Assembly (NCBI GenBank): GCA_004173235.1
Contig: SEAC01000002.1
Location: 248,001 to 312,000 of the forward strand
Direction of reading: 5' to 3'
DNA from: Chitinophagaceae bacterium
Lineage (GTDB): Bacteria; Bacteroidota; Bacteroidia; Chitinophagales; Chitinophagaceae
Length of the DNA stretch: 64,000 nt
Shown one piece after another: positions 1 to 9,052 of the stretch. A program made the translations under genes and the position numbers. Position 1 is the stretch's first letter; each line of letters starts with the position of its first letter. The notes beneath the pieces were generated by a model. That model did no database searches, was not told the DNA's origin, and saw only the letters and a list, made by a program, of their open reading frames with translations.

Positions 1-255
1 GAGGAAGATGATGAGCATATCTTTCAACGCCGGTTGCGCGCGAAGGATCTCGCACACTTCCACGCCCGTTTTGCCGGGCATCATGATGTCGAGCACTACG
101 AGATCGGGCTGCAACTGCTGCGCGCGGATGAGGGCTTCATCGCCATCCTGCGCCGTAAACACCTGGTAGCCGGCGCGGGCGAGGTGAAATTCAAGCAGCT
201 CGCGAATGTCGGGCTCGTCGTCGGCGATCAGCACTTTCCAGGAACGGTTCTCCAT
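1..255 (-). CDS. Response regulator receiver domain protein (partial, C-terminus outside window)
   Basis: The first 85 residues of a CheY-like receiver domain are visible; the gene runs off the left edge. The N-terminus MENRSWKVLIADDEPDIREL carries the acidic pocket (DDE near residues 11-13). The phospho-acceptor Asp lies in LVVLDIMMPGKTG (about residues 54-66), the usual receiver motif. It would receive phosphate from a sensor histidine kinase. Whether a DNA-binding output domain follows cannot be seen; the LDIMMPGKTG form is common in OmpR-type regulators. The ATG at 253-255 puts the first beta strand at the expected place. Confidence 0.85.
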   Translation of the reverse strand, partial: MENRSWKVLIADDEPDIRELLEFHLARAGYQVFTAQDGDEALIRAQQLQPDLVVLDIMMPGKTGVEVCEILRAQPALKDMLIIFL

Positions 256-342
256 CAGCGTTTCGTGTTGGCGCAAACCTAAGCCAAAGGAAGAGTGGTT
301 ACAAACAGTTCATAATTACTTAATAGGAGAAGATTGGGTTGA

Positions 343-418
343 GGAGTTAAGGAGTTAAGGGGTTAAGGGGTTAAGGGGTTAAGGTGTTAAGGAGTTATGG
401 GATTAGGAGTTAGGAGTT
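343..418. repeat. Short tandem repeat, period 8 bp (GGRGTTAA)
   Basis: About nine imperfect copies of GGAGTTAA/GGGGTTAA follow each other, the last ones decaying to 7-bp units. They lie in the gap (256-566) between the response regulator and the next gene. The rest of this gap shows no coding signal; it holds the promoter of the downstream gene near 555. The array looks like a slippage-prone intergenic filler and is not predicted to encode anything. Confidence 0.85.
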
Positions 419-554
419 CGCCGTTGAAAGGTGCCACTTTCAGTGCCCAACGGCGGCTGCCGAAACGGCGCGTGTGCGTCCTGCTGAGTTGCTAACAACC
501 TCCTAAACCTTTCCGAACCTCCTGAACCCCTGAGTCTTTCTTATGGTTGGGTAC

Positions 555-562
555 TAAATTTG
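555..562 (+). promoter_or_regulatory. Bacteroidota-type -7 promoter element (TAAATTTG)
   Basis: TAAATTTG matches the TAnnTTTG consensus of Bacteroidota primary sigma promoters. No good -33 TTTG is seen at the usual distance. The first ATG (567) starts only 4 bases after it, so transcription may begin at or inside the first codons and the second ATG (576) may be the true start. Confidence 0.5.
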
Positions 563-566
563 TACC

Positions 567-2804
567 ATGCAGCGCATGAATGTGATCTTCCGTGGAGGGC
601 TGGCTGGCGTGTTGGTGTGGGCGCTGTGTGGGCAGGCCCAGGCTCAGCAGAGCGTGTCGGCGCCCGGCCCGGTGAACGGCCCCGGCTGCAAGGTTCCGCA
701 GAATCACCTCCTTTTTCACGACTACGTGGACCGTGAGCAGCGGAATGCGCTGAAGGCCGATGGCAGGGCCGACAACGAATTTAACGGCACCGGCAACGAG
801 GAAGTAAACTACCAGGTAACGCAAACGCTCACCCGCCGCGTGGACAACCTCCAGTGCTCCATCGAGGCCGACACCATTGCGCGCGACCAGAAAAAGATAT
901 CGTACATCCGTGGAGTGGAGCGCATTCTCCGCAACTTCAGCACCGCCTTCCGCGGGCGCCGCATCCTGGCGGGCCATCTGCCCGGCATCCTCGACGGCTA
1001 CGAAGCAGCGATGGCCCTCGACCGCAGCGGCGAATCGATCGTGCCGCTCGTGGAAAAGCAATCGTACGAAACCGGCGCTTACCTCATAGCATCCGAGGCC
1101 TTCGACGCCAACCCCGGCCGTGCCGAGGCGAAGAACATCGTACTGAGCAAATACCTGATGCTGCACCCCGAGCGGATCTTCGCTACGCTCAAGGACAACC
1201 CGAACCTTCCCAACCGCGACTCGCTCATATTGATCGCCGCTTATCGCTACCCGAAGCAACTGTACGAATATGCATCGGCCAACAATACCCTGGGCTATGC
1301 CATCCGTAAGATGGAAGACCCTCTGGTGGCAACGGTTTCGAAGATGGCGACCAGCGGCGGCGCCGGGCAGATGCTGTTCCCGTTCCTCGACAACCTGCTC
1401 AAGGGGCGCATCAGCATCGATGAGATCAACGCCGTAAAAGACGACCCGGTAAAATATTACAAGCTGCTGGTGAAGACGCGCATCGACTACGTGAACCGGA
1501 GCATCGACGGGCGCGACACCATCCGGGGCATGGACGCGTTGTGGGCACAGCTCCAGCGCAAGGCGCGCGACCCCTTCATCAACACCATCAACGCCCTGCA
1601 CGACGAGCCCGACCCGAAGAAACGCTTTCGCCTGCTGCACGACCTCAGCGCACAGGAACTTTATTACCTCGCGGTGGCCGACGAGCAGGAGCTCTATACG
1701 TCGAGCTATGTAAAAGGCATCTTCCCGCTAATGATGCAAAAAGCCGGTGGCCGCGGCGATTCGCTGCTGCTGATGGTTTCGTTCGACCGCTTCAAGAAAT
1801 TCATCAAGCTGGCGGCAAGCTATAATACGCTGTCTGATTTTCTTGCGTCCTTCCCCAACAAAGGTGATGCTGAGAAGCTGATGACCGCCTTCGTGAACGG
1901 CCTGGAAAAAACGACCACGCTGGAAGACGGCGTGGATGTGGCCGACTCGTATGCGTCTATTGTTGAAAGCAACAAGCCGCTGGCTGCCAAGATGCTCGAG
2001 AACGTGCAGGCCGGGCTGCAGCGCAACACCAACCAGGGCAACGCGCGCGGAGCCTTGCTTTACCGCCTCCTCGACCGGCTGTTCCGCTCCGCAACCGATA
2101 GCAGCATCGACCTTTCCAGAGAATTCGGCATCCCGCCGGTGTACAGCGTGAGCTACGAATCGTTGCTGGGCGACACCAACCGCGTGATCGTGCAAAGCTT
2201 CATCTATGGCGACAAAGACGGACTGAACAACTACAACGTGCAAGTGGCGCAGCTTTCGAAAGGTTGGAAGAAGATCGAAGACACGAAGCAGTGGGTGGCG
2301 TATGCCAGCACAACGGGCAAGCCCATCACGCACTATTTCAACAAACCGCTGGATGAAGAAAGCGGCGAGCTGGAAAAGGCGCAGGCTGCGCTGGTGGACT
2401 ACCTCAATACGAAAGGCCTGCAACCCAGCGTGGTGCTCCATCGCGGCCACAGCTATTACGCGGGCTCTACCATCGAGCAGCTGCAGCCCACGGCGCGGAT
2501 CGTTTTCCTCGGATCCTGCGGTGGCTATCACCTCATTCACGACGTGCTCGAACATACGCCCGATGCGCACATCGTGGCTTCCAAGCAAACGGGTTTCAAC
2601 AAGATCAACCAGGCGTTCATCAACCAGCTTTTCGACAAGCTCCGCTCGGGCCGCAGCGTGGACTGGATCCCATTCTGGCGCGAATTCAAGAACGCCAGCG
2701 GGCGCATGGAAGGCTTCGACGATTACATTCCGCCGCACCGCAACCTCGGCGCCCTGTTCATCAAGGCGTATAATAGCCAGATGGGGGAGGAGAAGGGGTT
2801 CTAG
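567..2804 (+). CDS. Large secreted protein of unknown function with a C-terminal caspase-like His/Cys pair
   Basis: 745 aa with a Sec signal peptide ending at about AQAQ (residue 27); ATG 576 is an alternative start that keeps the signal. The middle is mostly helical, charged, and not recognised. Near the C-terminus a hydrophobic strand precedes HRGHS (residues 625-629), and a second strand (RIVFLG) precedes SCGG (Cys 651). Strand-His-Gly-His then strand-Ser-Cys-Gly is the arrangement of the catalytic dyad in clan CD cysteine peptidases (caspase, CHAT, gingipain, separase). The family assignment is inference; no such domain was confirmed. It is a single-gene unit, followed by a REP-like element. 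It could also be a non-catalytic extracytoplasmic protein. Confidence 0.8.
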   Translation: MQRMNVIFRGGLAGVLVWALCGQAQAQQSVSAPGPVNGPGCKVPQNHLLFHDYVDREQRNALKADGRADNEFNGTGNEEVNYQVTQTLTRRVDNLQCSIEADTIARDQKKISYIRGVERILRNFSTAFRGRRILAGHLPGILDGYEAAMALDRSGESIVPLVEKQSYETGAYLIASEAFDANPGRAEAKNIVLSKYLMLHPERIFATLKDNPNLPNRDSLILIAAYRYPKQLYEYASANNTLGYAIRKMEDPLVATVSKMATSGGAGQMLFPFLDNLLKGRISIDEINAVKDDPVKYYKLLVKTRIDYVNRSIDGRDTIRGMDALWAQLQRKARDPFINTINALHDEPDPKKRFRLLHDLSAQELYYLAVADEQELYTSSYVKGIFPLMMQKAGGRGDSLLLMVSFDRFKKFIKLAASYNTLSDFLASFPNKGDAEKLMTAFVNGLEKTTTLEDGVDVADSYASIVESNKPLAAKMLENVQAGLQRNTNQGNARGALLYRLLDRLFRSATDSSIDLSREFGIPPVYSVSYESLLGDTNRVIVQSFIYGDKDGLNNYNVQVAQLSKGWKKIEDTKQWVAYASTTGKPITHYFNKPLDEESGELEKAQAALVDYLNTKGLQPSVVLHRGHSYYAGSTIEQLQPTARIVFLGSCGGYHLIHDVLEHTPDAHIVASKQTGFNKINQAFINQLFDKLRSGRSVDWIPFWREFKNASGRMEGFDDYIPPHRNLGALFIKAYNSQMGEEKGF

Positions 2805-2816
2805 GATTCTTAAGGG

Positions 2817-2970
2817 GCGTCATTGCGAGGAGCGAAGCGACGAAGCAAGCCCTTGGGGCAGGTCGCTGTTGCAATAGCTGCAAATGGGCTGCTGAATACC
2901 GGCGGGGGGCAGCGTTCATACGGGTGGGATTGCTTTGTCGTCTCCCTTCGGTCGCCTCCGCGCAATGACG
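2817..2970. repeat. REP/MITE-like inverted-repeat element
   Basis: The left arm begins GCGTCATTGCGAGGAG and includes GAAGCGACGAAGCAAG (about 2817-2852). The right arm reads GGGATTGCTTTGTCGTC and ends CTCCGCGCAATGACG (about 2926-2970). The arms are imperfect reverse complements that could fold as a long hairpin. It lies directly after the 745-residue gene. The core CGTCATTGCGAGGAGCGAAG is a widespread type of intergenic repeat in bacterial genomes. It has no coding capacity. Confidence 0.75.
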
Positions 2971-3060
2971 ATTTGGGGCTCGCGCCTCCGCGCAATGACG
3001 ATTTGGGGCTCGCGCCTCCGCGCAATGACGATCTGGGGCTTGCGCCTCCGCGCAAGGACG
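2953..3060. repeat. 30-bp tandem repeat growing out of the REP element's right arm
   Basis: Copies start at 2953, 2983, 3013 and 3043 with exact 30-bp spacing. Each begins CGCCTCCGCGCAATGACG and continues ATTTGGGGCT. The last copy is partial and has AAGGACG in place of AATGACG. The units contain the terminal sequence of the adjacent inverted repeat, so the array probably arose by slippage of that end. If read as protein it gives a 10-residue repeat in frame with the ABC gene, but that reading lies upstream of the likely start. Confidence 0.85.
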
Positions 3061-3076
3061 CTTCCTGTCCGGCCCC

Positions 3077-3084
3077 TACTTTTG
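3077..3084 (+). promoter_or_regulatory. -7 promoter element (TACTTTTG) of the ABC exporter gene
   Basis: A perfect TAnnTTTG match ends 8 bases before the ATG at 3093. It fixes the start of the exporter gene at 3093 and rules out the longer reading that runs back through the tandem repeats. Confidence 0.6.
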
Positions 3085-3092
3085 CACTCCCG

Positions 3093-4856
3093 ATGGCTGC
3101 ACCAGAAAAGAAAAAGTCCTTCGATCTTGCCGTACTCCGACGCGTGCTGGCCTTTGCCGCGCCCTACCGGAAGCGGCTGTACCTCTCCATCTTCCTGGCC
3201 ATCATCCTGGCGGTGTTTACGCCCGTTCGTCCCTGGCTCATCCAATACACGCTGCGCGAGCCGGTGGCTCACAAGCTGCCCGAGCTGCTCATCCGCATCA
3301 CGGTATACCAGATCCTTTTCCTGCTTCTGGAAAGCGGGCTGCGCTTCTATTTCTCCTTTCTTACTTCCTGGCTGGGACAAGCGGTGGTAAAGGATCTCCG
3401 CACCACCACCTATAAGAAAGTGCTCGGTCTCAACCTCCGCCAGTTCGACCGCACACCCATTGGCACGCTCACCACGCGCACAGTTGATGACATCGAGCGC
3501 ATCAATGACATTTTCTCGGATGGCCTCATCCCCATCCTCGCCGACCTGTTGTCGATCATCTGCGTGCTCATTTACATGTTCAGCGCCAACTGGCAGCTCA
3601 CGCTGGTGTGCCTCATTCCGTTTCCCATCCTCATTGTAGCCACCTATTATTTCAAGGAGAGCGTGAACAAATCCTTTCACCGCGTGCGCAATGCCGTGGG
3701 CGAGCTGAATGCCTTTGTGCAGGAACACCTCACGGGGATGTATATCGTGCAGGCCTTTGCAGCGGAAGGCCGCGAGATGGACCGCTTCAAGAAGATCAAC
3801 AAGGAGCACCGCGACGCGAACATCCATTCCATTTTTGCCTACTCGGTCTTTTTCCCGGTTGTAGAGATTATCCTGGCCACTTCCACCGGTCTTATCGTTT
3901 GGTTCGTGGCGCATCCAAACGTAGATGCCGGCATCATCACCTCGTTCATCCTCTGCCTCAACCTGCTCTTTCGCCCGCTACGCGTTATCGCCGATAAATT
4001 CAACGTGCTGCAGATGGGCCTCATCGCGTCGGAGCGCGTGTTCAAAGTGCTCGATAACGACGACTATACCCGCCCCGGCGGCGCCTTTGCCCCCCGCGAT
4101 GTGCTCGGCAAGCTCGAATTCGACCATGTGTCTTTTGGCTACGATCCTGCGCATCCTGTGTTGAAAGACATTTCGTTCACCGTGGAGCCGGGCAAGACGC
4201 TTGCCATCGTTGGCCACACGGGCTCGGGCAAGACCACCATCATCTCGCTGCTCAACCGCCTGTACGAAGCTAACTCCGGAAGCATCCGGGTAGACGGGAT
4301 GGAAGTGGGCGAGTGGCAGCTGGAGGCCTTGCGCGCCAATGTGGGCGTAGTGCTGCAGGACGTGTTCCTCTTCGCGGGCTCGGTGCGCGATAACCTGACG
4401 CTGCGCAATCCTGCCATCTCGCAGGAACGCGTGGAGGAAGCAGCACGCCTGATCGGGATGCACGAGTTCATCCTCCGGCTTCCCGGGGGCTACGACTACC
4501 ACGTGATGGAACGGGGTGCGACGCTGTCGCTCGGCCAGCGACAGCTCCTTTCGTTCATTCGCGCGCTGCTCTACAACCCGGCGATACTGGTGCTCGACGA
4601 GGCCACGTCTTCGATTGATACCGAAAGCGAGCAGCTCATCGAGCATGCCATCCAGACCCTGGTGGCAGGCCGCACGAGCATCATCATCGCCCACCGGCTG
4701 AGCACCATCCAGCGGGCCAACCAGATACTCGTGCTCGACAAGGGCGAAGTGAAGGAAACCGGCACGCATGCGGAGCTGCTGGCGCACAGCGGCTTCTATG
4801 CCCGGCTGTATGAAATGCAGTTTGAACGCAAAATAAATTCGCCGGCCGCGCGTTAA
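3093..4856 (+). CDS. ABC exporter, fused membrane and ATPase domains (MsbA/LmrA type)
   Basis: 587 aa half-transporter. An N-terminal exporter-type membrane domain (about residues 20-310, six helices) is followed by an ABC ATPase. It carries Walker A GHTGSGKTT (near 374), signature LSLGQRQL (near 478), Walker B ILVLDEAT (near 498) and H-loop IIAHRLST (near 532). Such proteins work as dimers in the inner membrane and export lipids or drugs; the substrate cannot be told from sequence. The ORF stays open to 2823, but the extra 90 residues are translated REP and tandem-repeat DNA, and the promoter at 3077 supports MAAPEKKK as the start. The transmembrane and ATPase parts have normal lengths. Confidence 0.92.
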   Translation: MAAPEKKKSFDLAVLRRVLAFAAPYRKRLYLSIFLAIILAVFTPVRPWLIQYTLREPVAHKLPELLIRITVYQILFLLLESGLRFYFSFLTSWLGQAVVKDLRTTTYKKVLGLNLRQFDRTPIGTLTTRTVDDIERINDIFSDGLIPILADLLSIICVLIYMFSANWQLTLVCLIPFPILIVATYYFKESVNKSFHRVRNAVGELNAFVQEHLTGMYIVQAFAAEGREMDRFKKINKEHRDANIHSIFAYSVFFPVVEIILATSTGLIVWFVAHPNVDAGIITSFILCLNLLFRPLRVIADKFNVLQMGLIASERVFKVLDNDDYTRPGGAFAPRDVLGKLEFDHVSFGYDPAHPVLKDISFTVEPGKTLAIVGHTGSGKTTIISLLNRLYEANSGSIRVDGMEVGEWQLEALRANVGVVLQDVFLFAGSVRDNLTLRNPAISQERVEEAARLIGMHEFILRLPGGYDYHVMERGATLSLGQRQLLSFIRALLYNPAILVLDEATSSIDTESEQLIEHAIQTLVAGRTSIIIAHRLSTIQRANQILVLDKGEVKETGTHAELLAHSGFYARLYEMQFERKINSPAAR

Positions 4857-4936
4857 CTCTTCGTAATATTACGGGTCATTCCCGTCCGGCTGCTGCCGGC
4901 TAACCAATGAACCCGAACACTCTAGATCGCTCCATT

Positions 4937-6577
4937 ATGAAGCTGAAGCTCCGCCCACAACTGGCCCTGCCGGCTCTATTCCTCCTGCTCCTCTTGTCGG
5001 CCTGCCGCCGCGAAGAAAGCCTCGAAACCGGCTACACATCTGTTTTTGCACTGCAGGACACCTTTGGTACCTGCTACGGCAACAATGTGCAGGGCGTGTA
5101 TCACGTGGGACAGGCGACCACCGACAGCAACTTCCTGGAGCTGATGCTCTATGTAGCCAATACGGGCCGCTATTCCATCAATACCGATGTGCAGAACGGC
5201 TTTTCGTTTACCGGCACCGGCGCCTTTACCGATACCGGTATGACCACCATCCGCATCCCCGCGCGCGGAACGCCCATCGCGGAAGGCATCACTACGCTGC
5301 GCGTTGCCCAGGATTCGGGGTATTGCGACATCAACGTGACGGTGCTTGCGGCCGGCGTGAACAATGGCGGCGGCACCTGCAACGCCACTGCAACCGGCAG
5401 CTACAAGAAAGATACGGCGTTGAACGCTTCGCATACCGTGACGCTGCAACACAACTACACCACTGCGGGCACCTACACCGTCACCACCGATACGGTGAAC
5501 GGGTTCTACTTCAACAAGGCCGTTACGGTGTCTGCGCCCGGCACCCAGACCATCATCCTCGATGGCTTCGGAACGCCGCTGGCAACGGGTACGAACAGCT
5601 TCACGGTCGATTTTGGCGATGGCACGGACTGCGCCTTCTCCATTACGGTTGTTCAGGGAACAACAGGTGGCGGTGGCGGTTGCGGCACGCTCAATGGAGC
5701 CTACACCGTGGGTACTGCGCTCACTTCGGCCAATACCTTTTCCAGCAACAGCCACGTGTACAGCGCCTCGGGCACGTACAATGTGCAGGTGAGCAGCACC
5801 GCACCGGGCATTACCGCCACCTCGGCTTCGGTGACCGTTACGATGGCCGGAACGGCCCCGGCCATCACGGTGCCCCTGGCAGGAACGCCCAGCGCGGCAG
5901 GCACCTACCCGGTGACCATTGATTTCGGGGATGGCACTACCTGCTCGGTGAACATGACCGTCAACCCCGTGGGCGGCACCACCTATTTTCCCATGACGCA
6001 GGGCAGCTGGTGGAGCTATGACGAAGGCGCCGGCGATACGTTGAAAATAACTGCCGGTCCGATGGTTACGCTCGGAGGCAACCAATACCGCGAGTTCTAC
6101 GGCACCTACAGCGCCGGCGACCCCGACGATACGAATCATGTGCGGAAGGACGCCTCGTCCATCTTCCAGCAATACTCTGATCTCAACCAGCTTATCGACT
6201 TCGGCGGCAGCAGCCTCGTTACTTTTCCTCCCAACTCGTTTGGAGAGATCCCGCTCGTGAAGGACTTCATGACCACCGGCCAAAGCCTCGTGTCGCCTAC
6301 TTTCTCGGGCACCATTGGCGGCGTTCCCGTAAACGTTCGCGTGACGGTCGTTTGTACGGATGCCAACGCTACCGTAACGGCCAACGGCAACACCTTTACC
6401 AATTGCTACGAAATGACCACTACCTACGAGTTCAGTACGGCAGGCTCTCCGTTCCAGCCCAACCCGCTGCTTCCGGAGCCCAAAACCTACTTTGCGCCCA
6501 ATATTGGCCTCGTGCAGATACTTCCTTCGGCCGGAATGCCGGCGCAGGACCCGATACGTTACTGGCAGATCCAGTAA
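4937..6577 (+). CDS. Surface lipoprotein with three Cys-bounded Ig-like repeats
   Basis: 546 aa. The start MKLKLRPQ is followed by a signal with lipobox LLSAC, so the mature protein is probably lipidated. An in-frame ATG at 4907 would add ten residues ahead of the signal and is less likely. Three consecutive modules of about 90-95 residues each start with a Cys (CYGNN, CNATA, CGTLN) and end with a Cys before a final beta strand. The second and third contain VDFGDGTDC and IDFGDGTTC. The C-terminal 190 residues (from YFPMTQGSWWSYD) form a different, unrecognised domain. The function is unknown; architecture suggests a cell-surface or adhesin-like role. It is a single transcription unit ending in a strong terminator. 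Confidence 0.85.
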   Translation: MKLKLRPQLALPALFLLLLLSACRREESLETGYTSVFALQDTFGTCYGNNVQGVYHVGQATTDSNFLELMLYVANTGRYSINTDVQNGFSFTGTGAFTDTGMTTIRIPARGTPIAEGITTLRVAQDSGYCDINVTVLAAGVNNGGGTCNATATGSYKKDTALNASHTVTLQHNYTTAGTYTVTTDTVNGFYFNKAVTVSAPGTQTIILDGFGTPLATGTNSFTVDFGDGTDCAFSITVVQGTTGGGGGCGTLNGAYTVGTALTSANTFSSNSHVYSASGTYNVQVSSTAPGITATSASVTVTMAGTAPAITVPLAGTPSAAGTYPVTIDFGDGTTCSVNMTVNPVGGTTYFPMTQGSWWSYDEGAGDTLKITAGPMVTLGGNQYREFYGTYSAGDPDDTNHVRKDASSIFQQYSDLNQLIDFGGSSLVTFPPNSFGEIPLVKDFMTTGQSLVSPTFSGTIGGVPVNVRVTVVCTDANATVTANGNTFTNCYEMTTTYEFSTAGSPFQPNPLLPEPKTYFAPNIGLVQILPSAGMPAQDPIRYWQIQ

Positions 6578-6595
6578 GGCAAAAAGCTATAGCGA

Positions 6596-6623
6596 AAGCG
6601 CCCTCCGGGGCGCTTTTCTTTTA
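6596..6623 (+). terminator. Intrinsic terminator after the repeat lipoprotein gene
   Basis: AAGCGCCC, loop TCC, GGGGCGCTT, followed by TTCTTTT. It closes the lipoprotein gene just before the ATP synthase promoter. Confidence 0.85.
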
Positions 6624-6665
6624 AAACATAGCGGCATTTTCAGGCCGTTTTTGGGCCGTCACCCC

Positions 6666-6673
6666 TATCTTTG
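6666..6673 (+). promoter_or_regulatory. -7 promoter element (TATCTTTG) of the ATP synthase cluster
   Basis: A perfect TAnnTTTG match about 21 bases before the atpB ATG. The -33 region is weak (TTTTTG lies closer than usual). It probably drives atpBEFHA. Confidence 0.6.
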
Positions 6674-6694
6674 CGCCAAATTTCGGGTACAGTT

Positions 6695-7924
6695 ATGAGG
6701 ATTAGTCGTGTAAAAGCCTTGTTGGTAGCGGTTTTCAGCCTGTTTTCGGTGCTGGCATCCGCCCAACCCCAGGAAGAGCATACGCCAGACGGCCATGTAG
6801 CTACGGAGGAGCCTTCGAAAGAAGGTCAAAACCACGGTGGCAAGAAGAAGAGCTTCGATGCCAACGAGGTGATCTTCGGTCACGTACTCGATGCCCACCA
6901 GTTCCACTTTTTCTCCGTCGGCGACCACCACTATGGTATCAATTTGCCGGTGATCCTGTATGATAAGGACAACGGCGGCGTCGTGGCTTTCGGTTCGGGC
7001 GAATTTGAGCACGGACACAAAGTGGCCAGGGGCCGCTACCAGCTGGTGACCGAGCATTACAAAGAAGAACTAATGCACCAGGGCGTGATCGACGCGAAAG
7101 GTGCAAAGGCCATGCGCAACGAAAGCATCATCGCTGTGGACGGCAACGGCCACCCGATCCAGGAAGCGCAGGTATATGATTTCTCCCTCACCCGCAACGT
7201 GGTGCAGATGCTGCTTGCGCTGACGGTACTCACCATCATCCTGCTGGGCGTTGCAAAGCGCTACAAGCGTGGCGAAGGCGTGGAAACGGCTCCGAAAGGC
7301 ATGCAGAATGCGCTCGAACCCGTGATCACGTTCGTGCGCGACGAAGTGGCCAAGCCCAACCTCGGGCACAACTACAAGAAGTTCCTTCCGCTGCTGCTCA
7401 CCATCTTCTTCTTTATCCTGGTTAACAACATTTTCGGATTGATCCCCGGCTCGGCCAACGTAACGGGCAACATTGCCTTTACCGCGGTGCTCGGCCTCGT
7501 GTCGTTCCTCGTGATCAACTTCGCCGGCAACAAGCACTACTGGGGTCACATCTTCAACCCACCGGTTCCTTTCGGCATCAAGTTCATCATGGTGCCCGTA
7601 GAAATACTGTCGATCCTCACCAAGCCTTTCGCACTGATCATTCGTTTGTTTGCGAACATGCTGGCGGGTCACATCATCATCATTTGTCTCATCTCGCTGA
7701 TCTTCATCTTCGGTTCGCTTTCGGGCGGTGCCGGCTGGGGCTTCTCGCCCGTGTCGATCGCGTTTTCGGTCTTCATCTTCGTGATTGAAGTGCTGGTGGC
7801 CTTTATCCAGGCCTTCATCTTCACCAACCTCACGGCGGTATTCCTCGGCCAGGCCACGGAAGATCACCACCAGGGCCATGAAGATGCCCACCACGGCAAT
7901 CCGCCGACGGAACCAGTTATTATC

Positions 7925-7927
<3 letters not shown>
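6695..7927 (+). CDS. atpB: F1Fo ATP synthase subunit a
   Basis: 410 aa, longer than the roughly 270 aa of proteobacterial subunit a. The first 150 residues form a secreted, His-rich extension after a signal-like segment, a feature known from Bacteroidota subunit a. The membrane part follows, with the conserved helix that carries the essential arginine (KPFALIIRLFANMLAGH). Subunit a forms the half-channels that bring protons to the c-ring. The start was set at 6695; a TTG at 6671 overlaps the -7 element and is rejected. It is the first gene of atpB-E-F-H-A. Confidence 0.97.
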
Positions 7928-8310
<383 letters not shown>

Positions 8311-8335
8311 GAGCACTGCTGACCAAAGGAAGTTT

Positions 8336-8372
8336 CCGCGCCCGACGCACAGGGCCGAGGGCGCGGTTTCTT
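8336..8372 (+). terminator. Intra-operon hairpin with T-rich tail after atpE
   Basis: CCGCGCCC (8336-8343) pairs perfectly with GGGCGCGG (8359-8366), followed by TTTCTT. It resembles a weak terminator or an RNA-stabilising hairpin. It sits directly after the gene whose product is needed in the most copies. Confidence 0.65.
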
Positions 8373-8377
8373 ATCGC

Positions 8378-8428
8378 TGATGTCGGATGTCTGATCGCTG
8401 ATATCAGACATCAGAGATCAGACATTAG
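8378..8428. repeat. Stuttered inverted repeat (GATGTCTGAT family) between atpE and atpF
   Basis: GATGTCTGAT (8387-8396) is the reverse complement of ATCAGACATC (8403-8412). Further copies of ATCAGACAT follow. It is the same family as the element at 7925-8020. Confidence 0.75.
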
Positions 8429-8463
8429 ATCCACAAATCGAAACATACCCAAATATCTAGATA

Positions 8464-8958
8464 ATGGAATTGTTGACCCCGCAGCTAGGCTTGTTTGTTT
8501 GGACGCTGCTTGCCTTCCTGATCATGTTCTTCCTGCTGCGCAAGTTTGCATGGGGACCGATCCTGTCGTCGCTGAGCGCCCGTGAGCAAGGCATCGCCGA
8601 CTCGCTGGAAACTGCACAACGCGTGCGTGCCGAAATGACGCAGCTGAAAAGTGAGAACGAGAACCTGCTGGCCAAGGCCCGCGAGGAGCGTGCACAGCTG
8701 CTGAAAGAAGCCCGCGAAACACGCGACAAGATCGTGAACGAAGCGAAAGACCAGGCCAAGAACGAAGCCAACAAGATCATCGCCGAAGCGCAAGCCGCCA
8801 TCAACGCACAGAAGATGGCCGCCATCACCGAAGTGAAAAACCAGGTGGGCAAGCTTGTGATCGAAGTGAGCGAGAAAGTGCTCCGCCAGCAGCTCTCCGA
8901 TAAGAGCGCGCAGGAAGCACATATCAATGGCCTTGTGAACGAAATCAAATTAAACTAA
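8464..8958 (+). CDS. atpF: F1Fo ATP synthase subunit b
   Basis: 164 aa. One N-terminal membrane helix (LFVWTLLAFLIMFFLLRKF, about residues 9-27) is followed by a long charged coiled coil rich in Lys, Glu and Ala. That is the normal form of the peripheral stalk subunit b, which ties F1 to subunit a. Its length matches the family. It lies third in the atp cluster, 153 bp after atpE. Confidence 0.96.
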   Translation: MELLTPQLGLFVWTLLAFLIMFFLLRKFAWGPILSSLSAREQGIADSLETAQRVRAEMTQLKSENENLLAKAREERAQLLKEARETRDKIVNEAKDQAKNEANKIIAEAQAAINAQKMAAITEVKNQVGKLVIEVSEKVLRQQLSDKSAQEAHINGLVNEIKLN

Positions 8959-8963
8959 ACCCA

Positions 8964-9027
8964 GTCACCCTTCGACAGGCTCAGGATGACAAAGCGCATT
9001 TGACACGCTGAGCGCAGCCGAAGTGAC
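8964..9027. repeat. REP-like inverted repeat between atpF and atpH
   Basis: GTCACCCTTCGACAGGCTCA on the left and CTGAGCGCAGCCGAAGTGAC on the right are imperfect reverse complements. They enclose AGGATGACAAAGCGCATT. A related piece (CATCCTGAGCGCAGCCGAAG) recurs near 55836. It belongs to the common TCATCCTGAGC/CTTCGACAGG type of dispersed repeat. Confidence 0.7.
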
Positions 9028-9052
9028 ATTCGCATATTAGCAAATTCGAACC

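Noticed and set aside
492-1640. Long minus-strand open frame opposite the first secreted protein
   Set aside because: It is a shadow of the GC-rich gene on the other strand: no signal, no domain, composition rich in His, Val and Arg as expected from the reverse reading.
2823-3092. 90-residue N-terminal extension of the ABC exporter with a 10-residue repeat
   Set aside because: The DNA is a REP element and its 30-bp tandem array. A good -7 element and ATG lie after it, and the family starts there.
4863-4872. GTAATATTAC palindrome before the repeat lipoprotein gene as an operator
   Set aside because: A single 10-bp palindrome, not repeated, without a clear promoter around it; too weak to call.
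7597-7610. CCGTAGAAATACTG in atpB as another copy of the dispersed motif
   Set aside because: The right arm is broken (TACTG) and the sequence encodes the conserved PVEILS of subunit a, so the match is probably chance.
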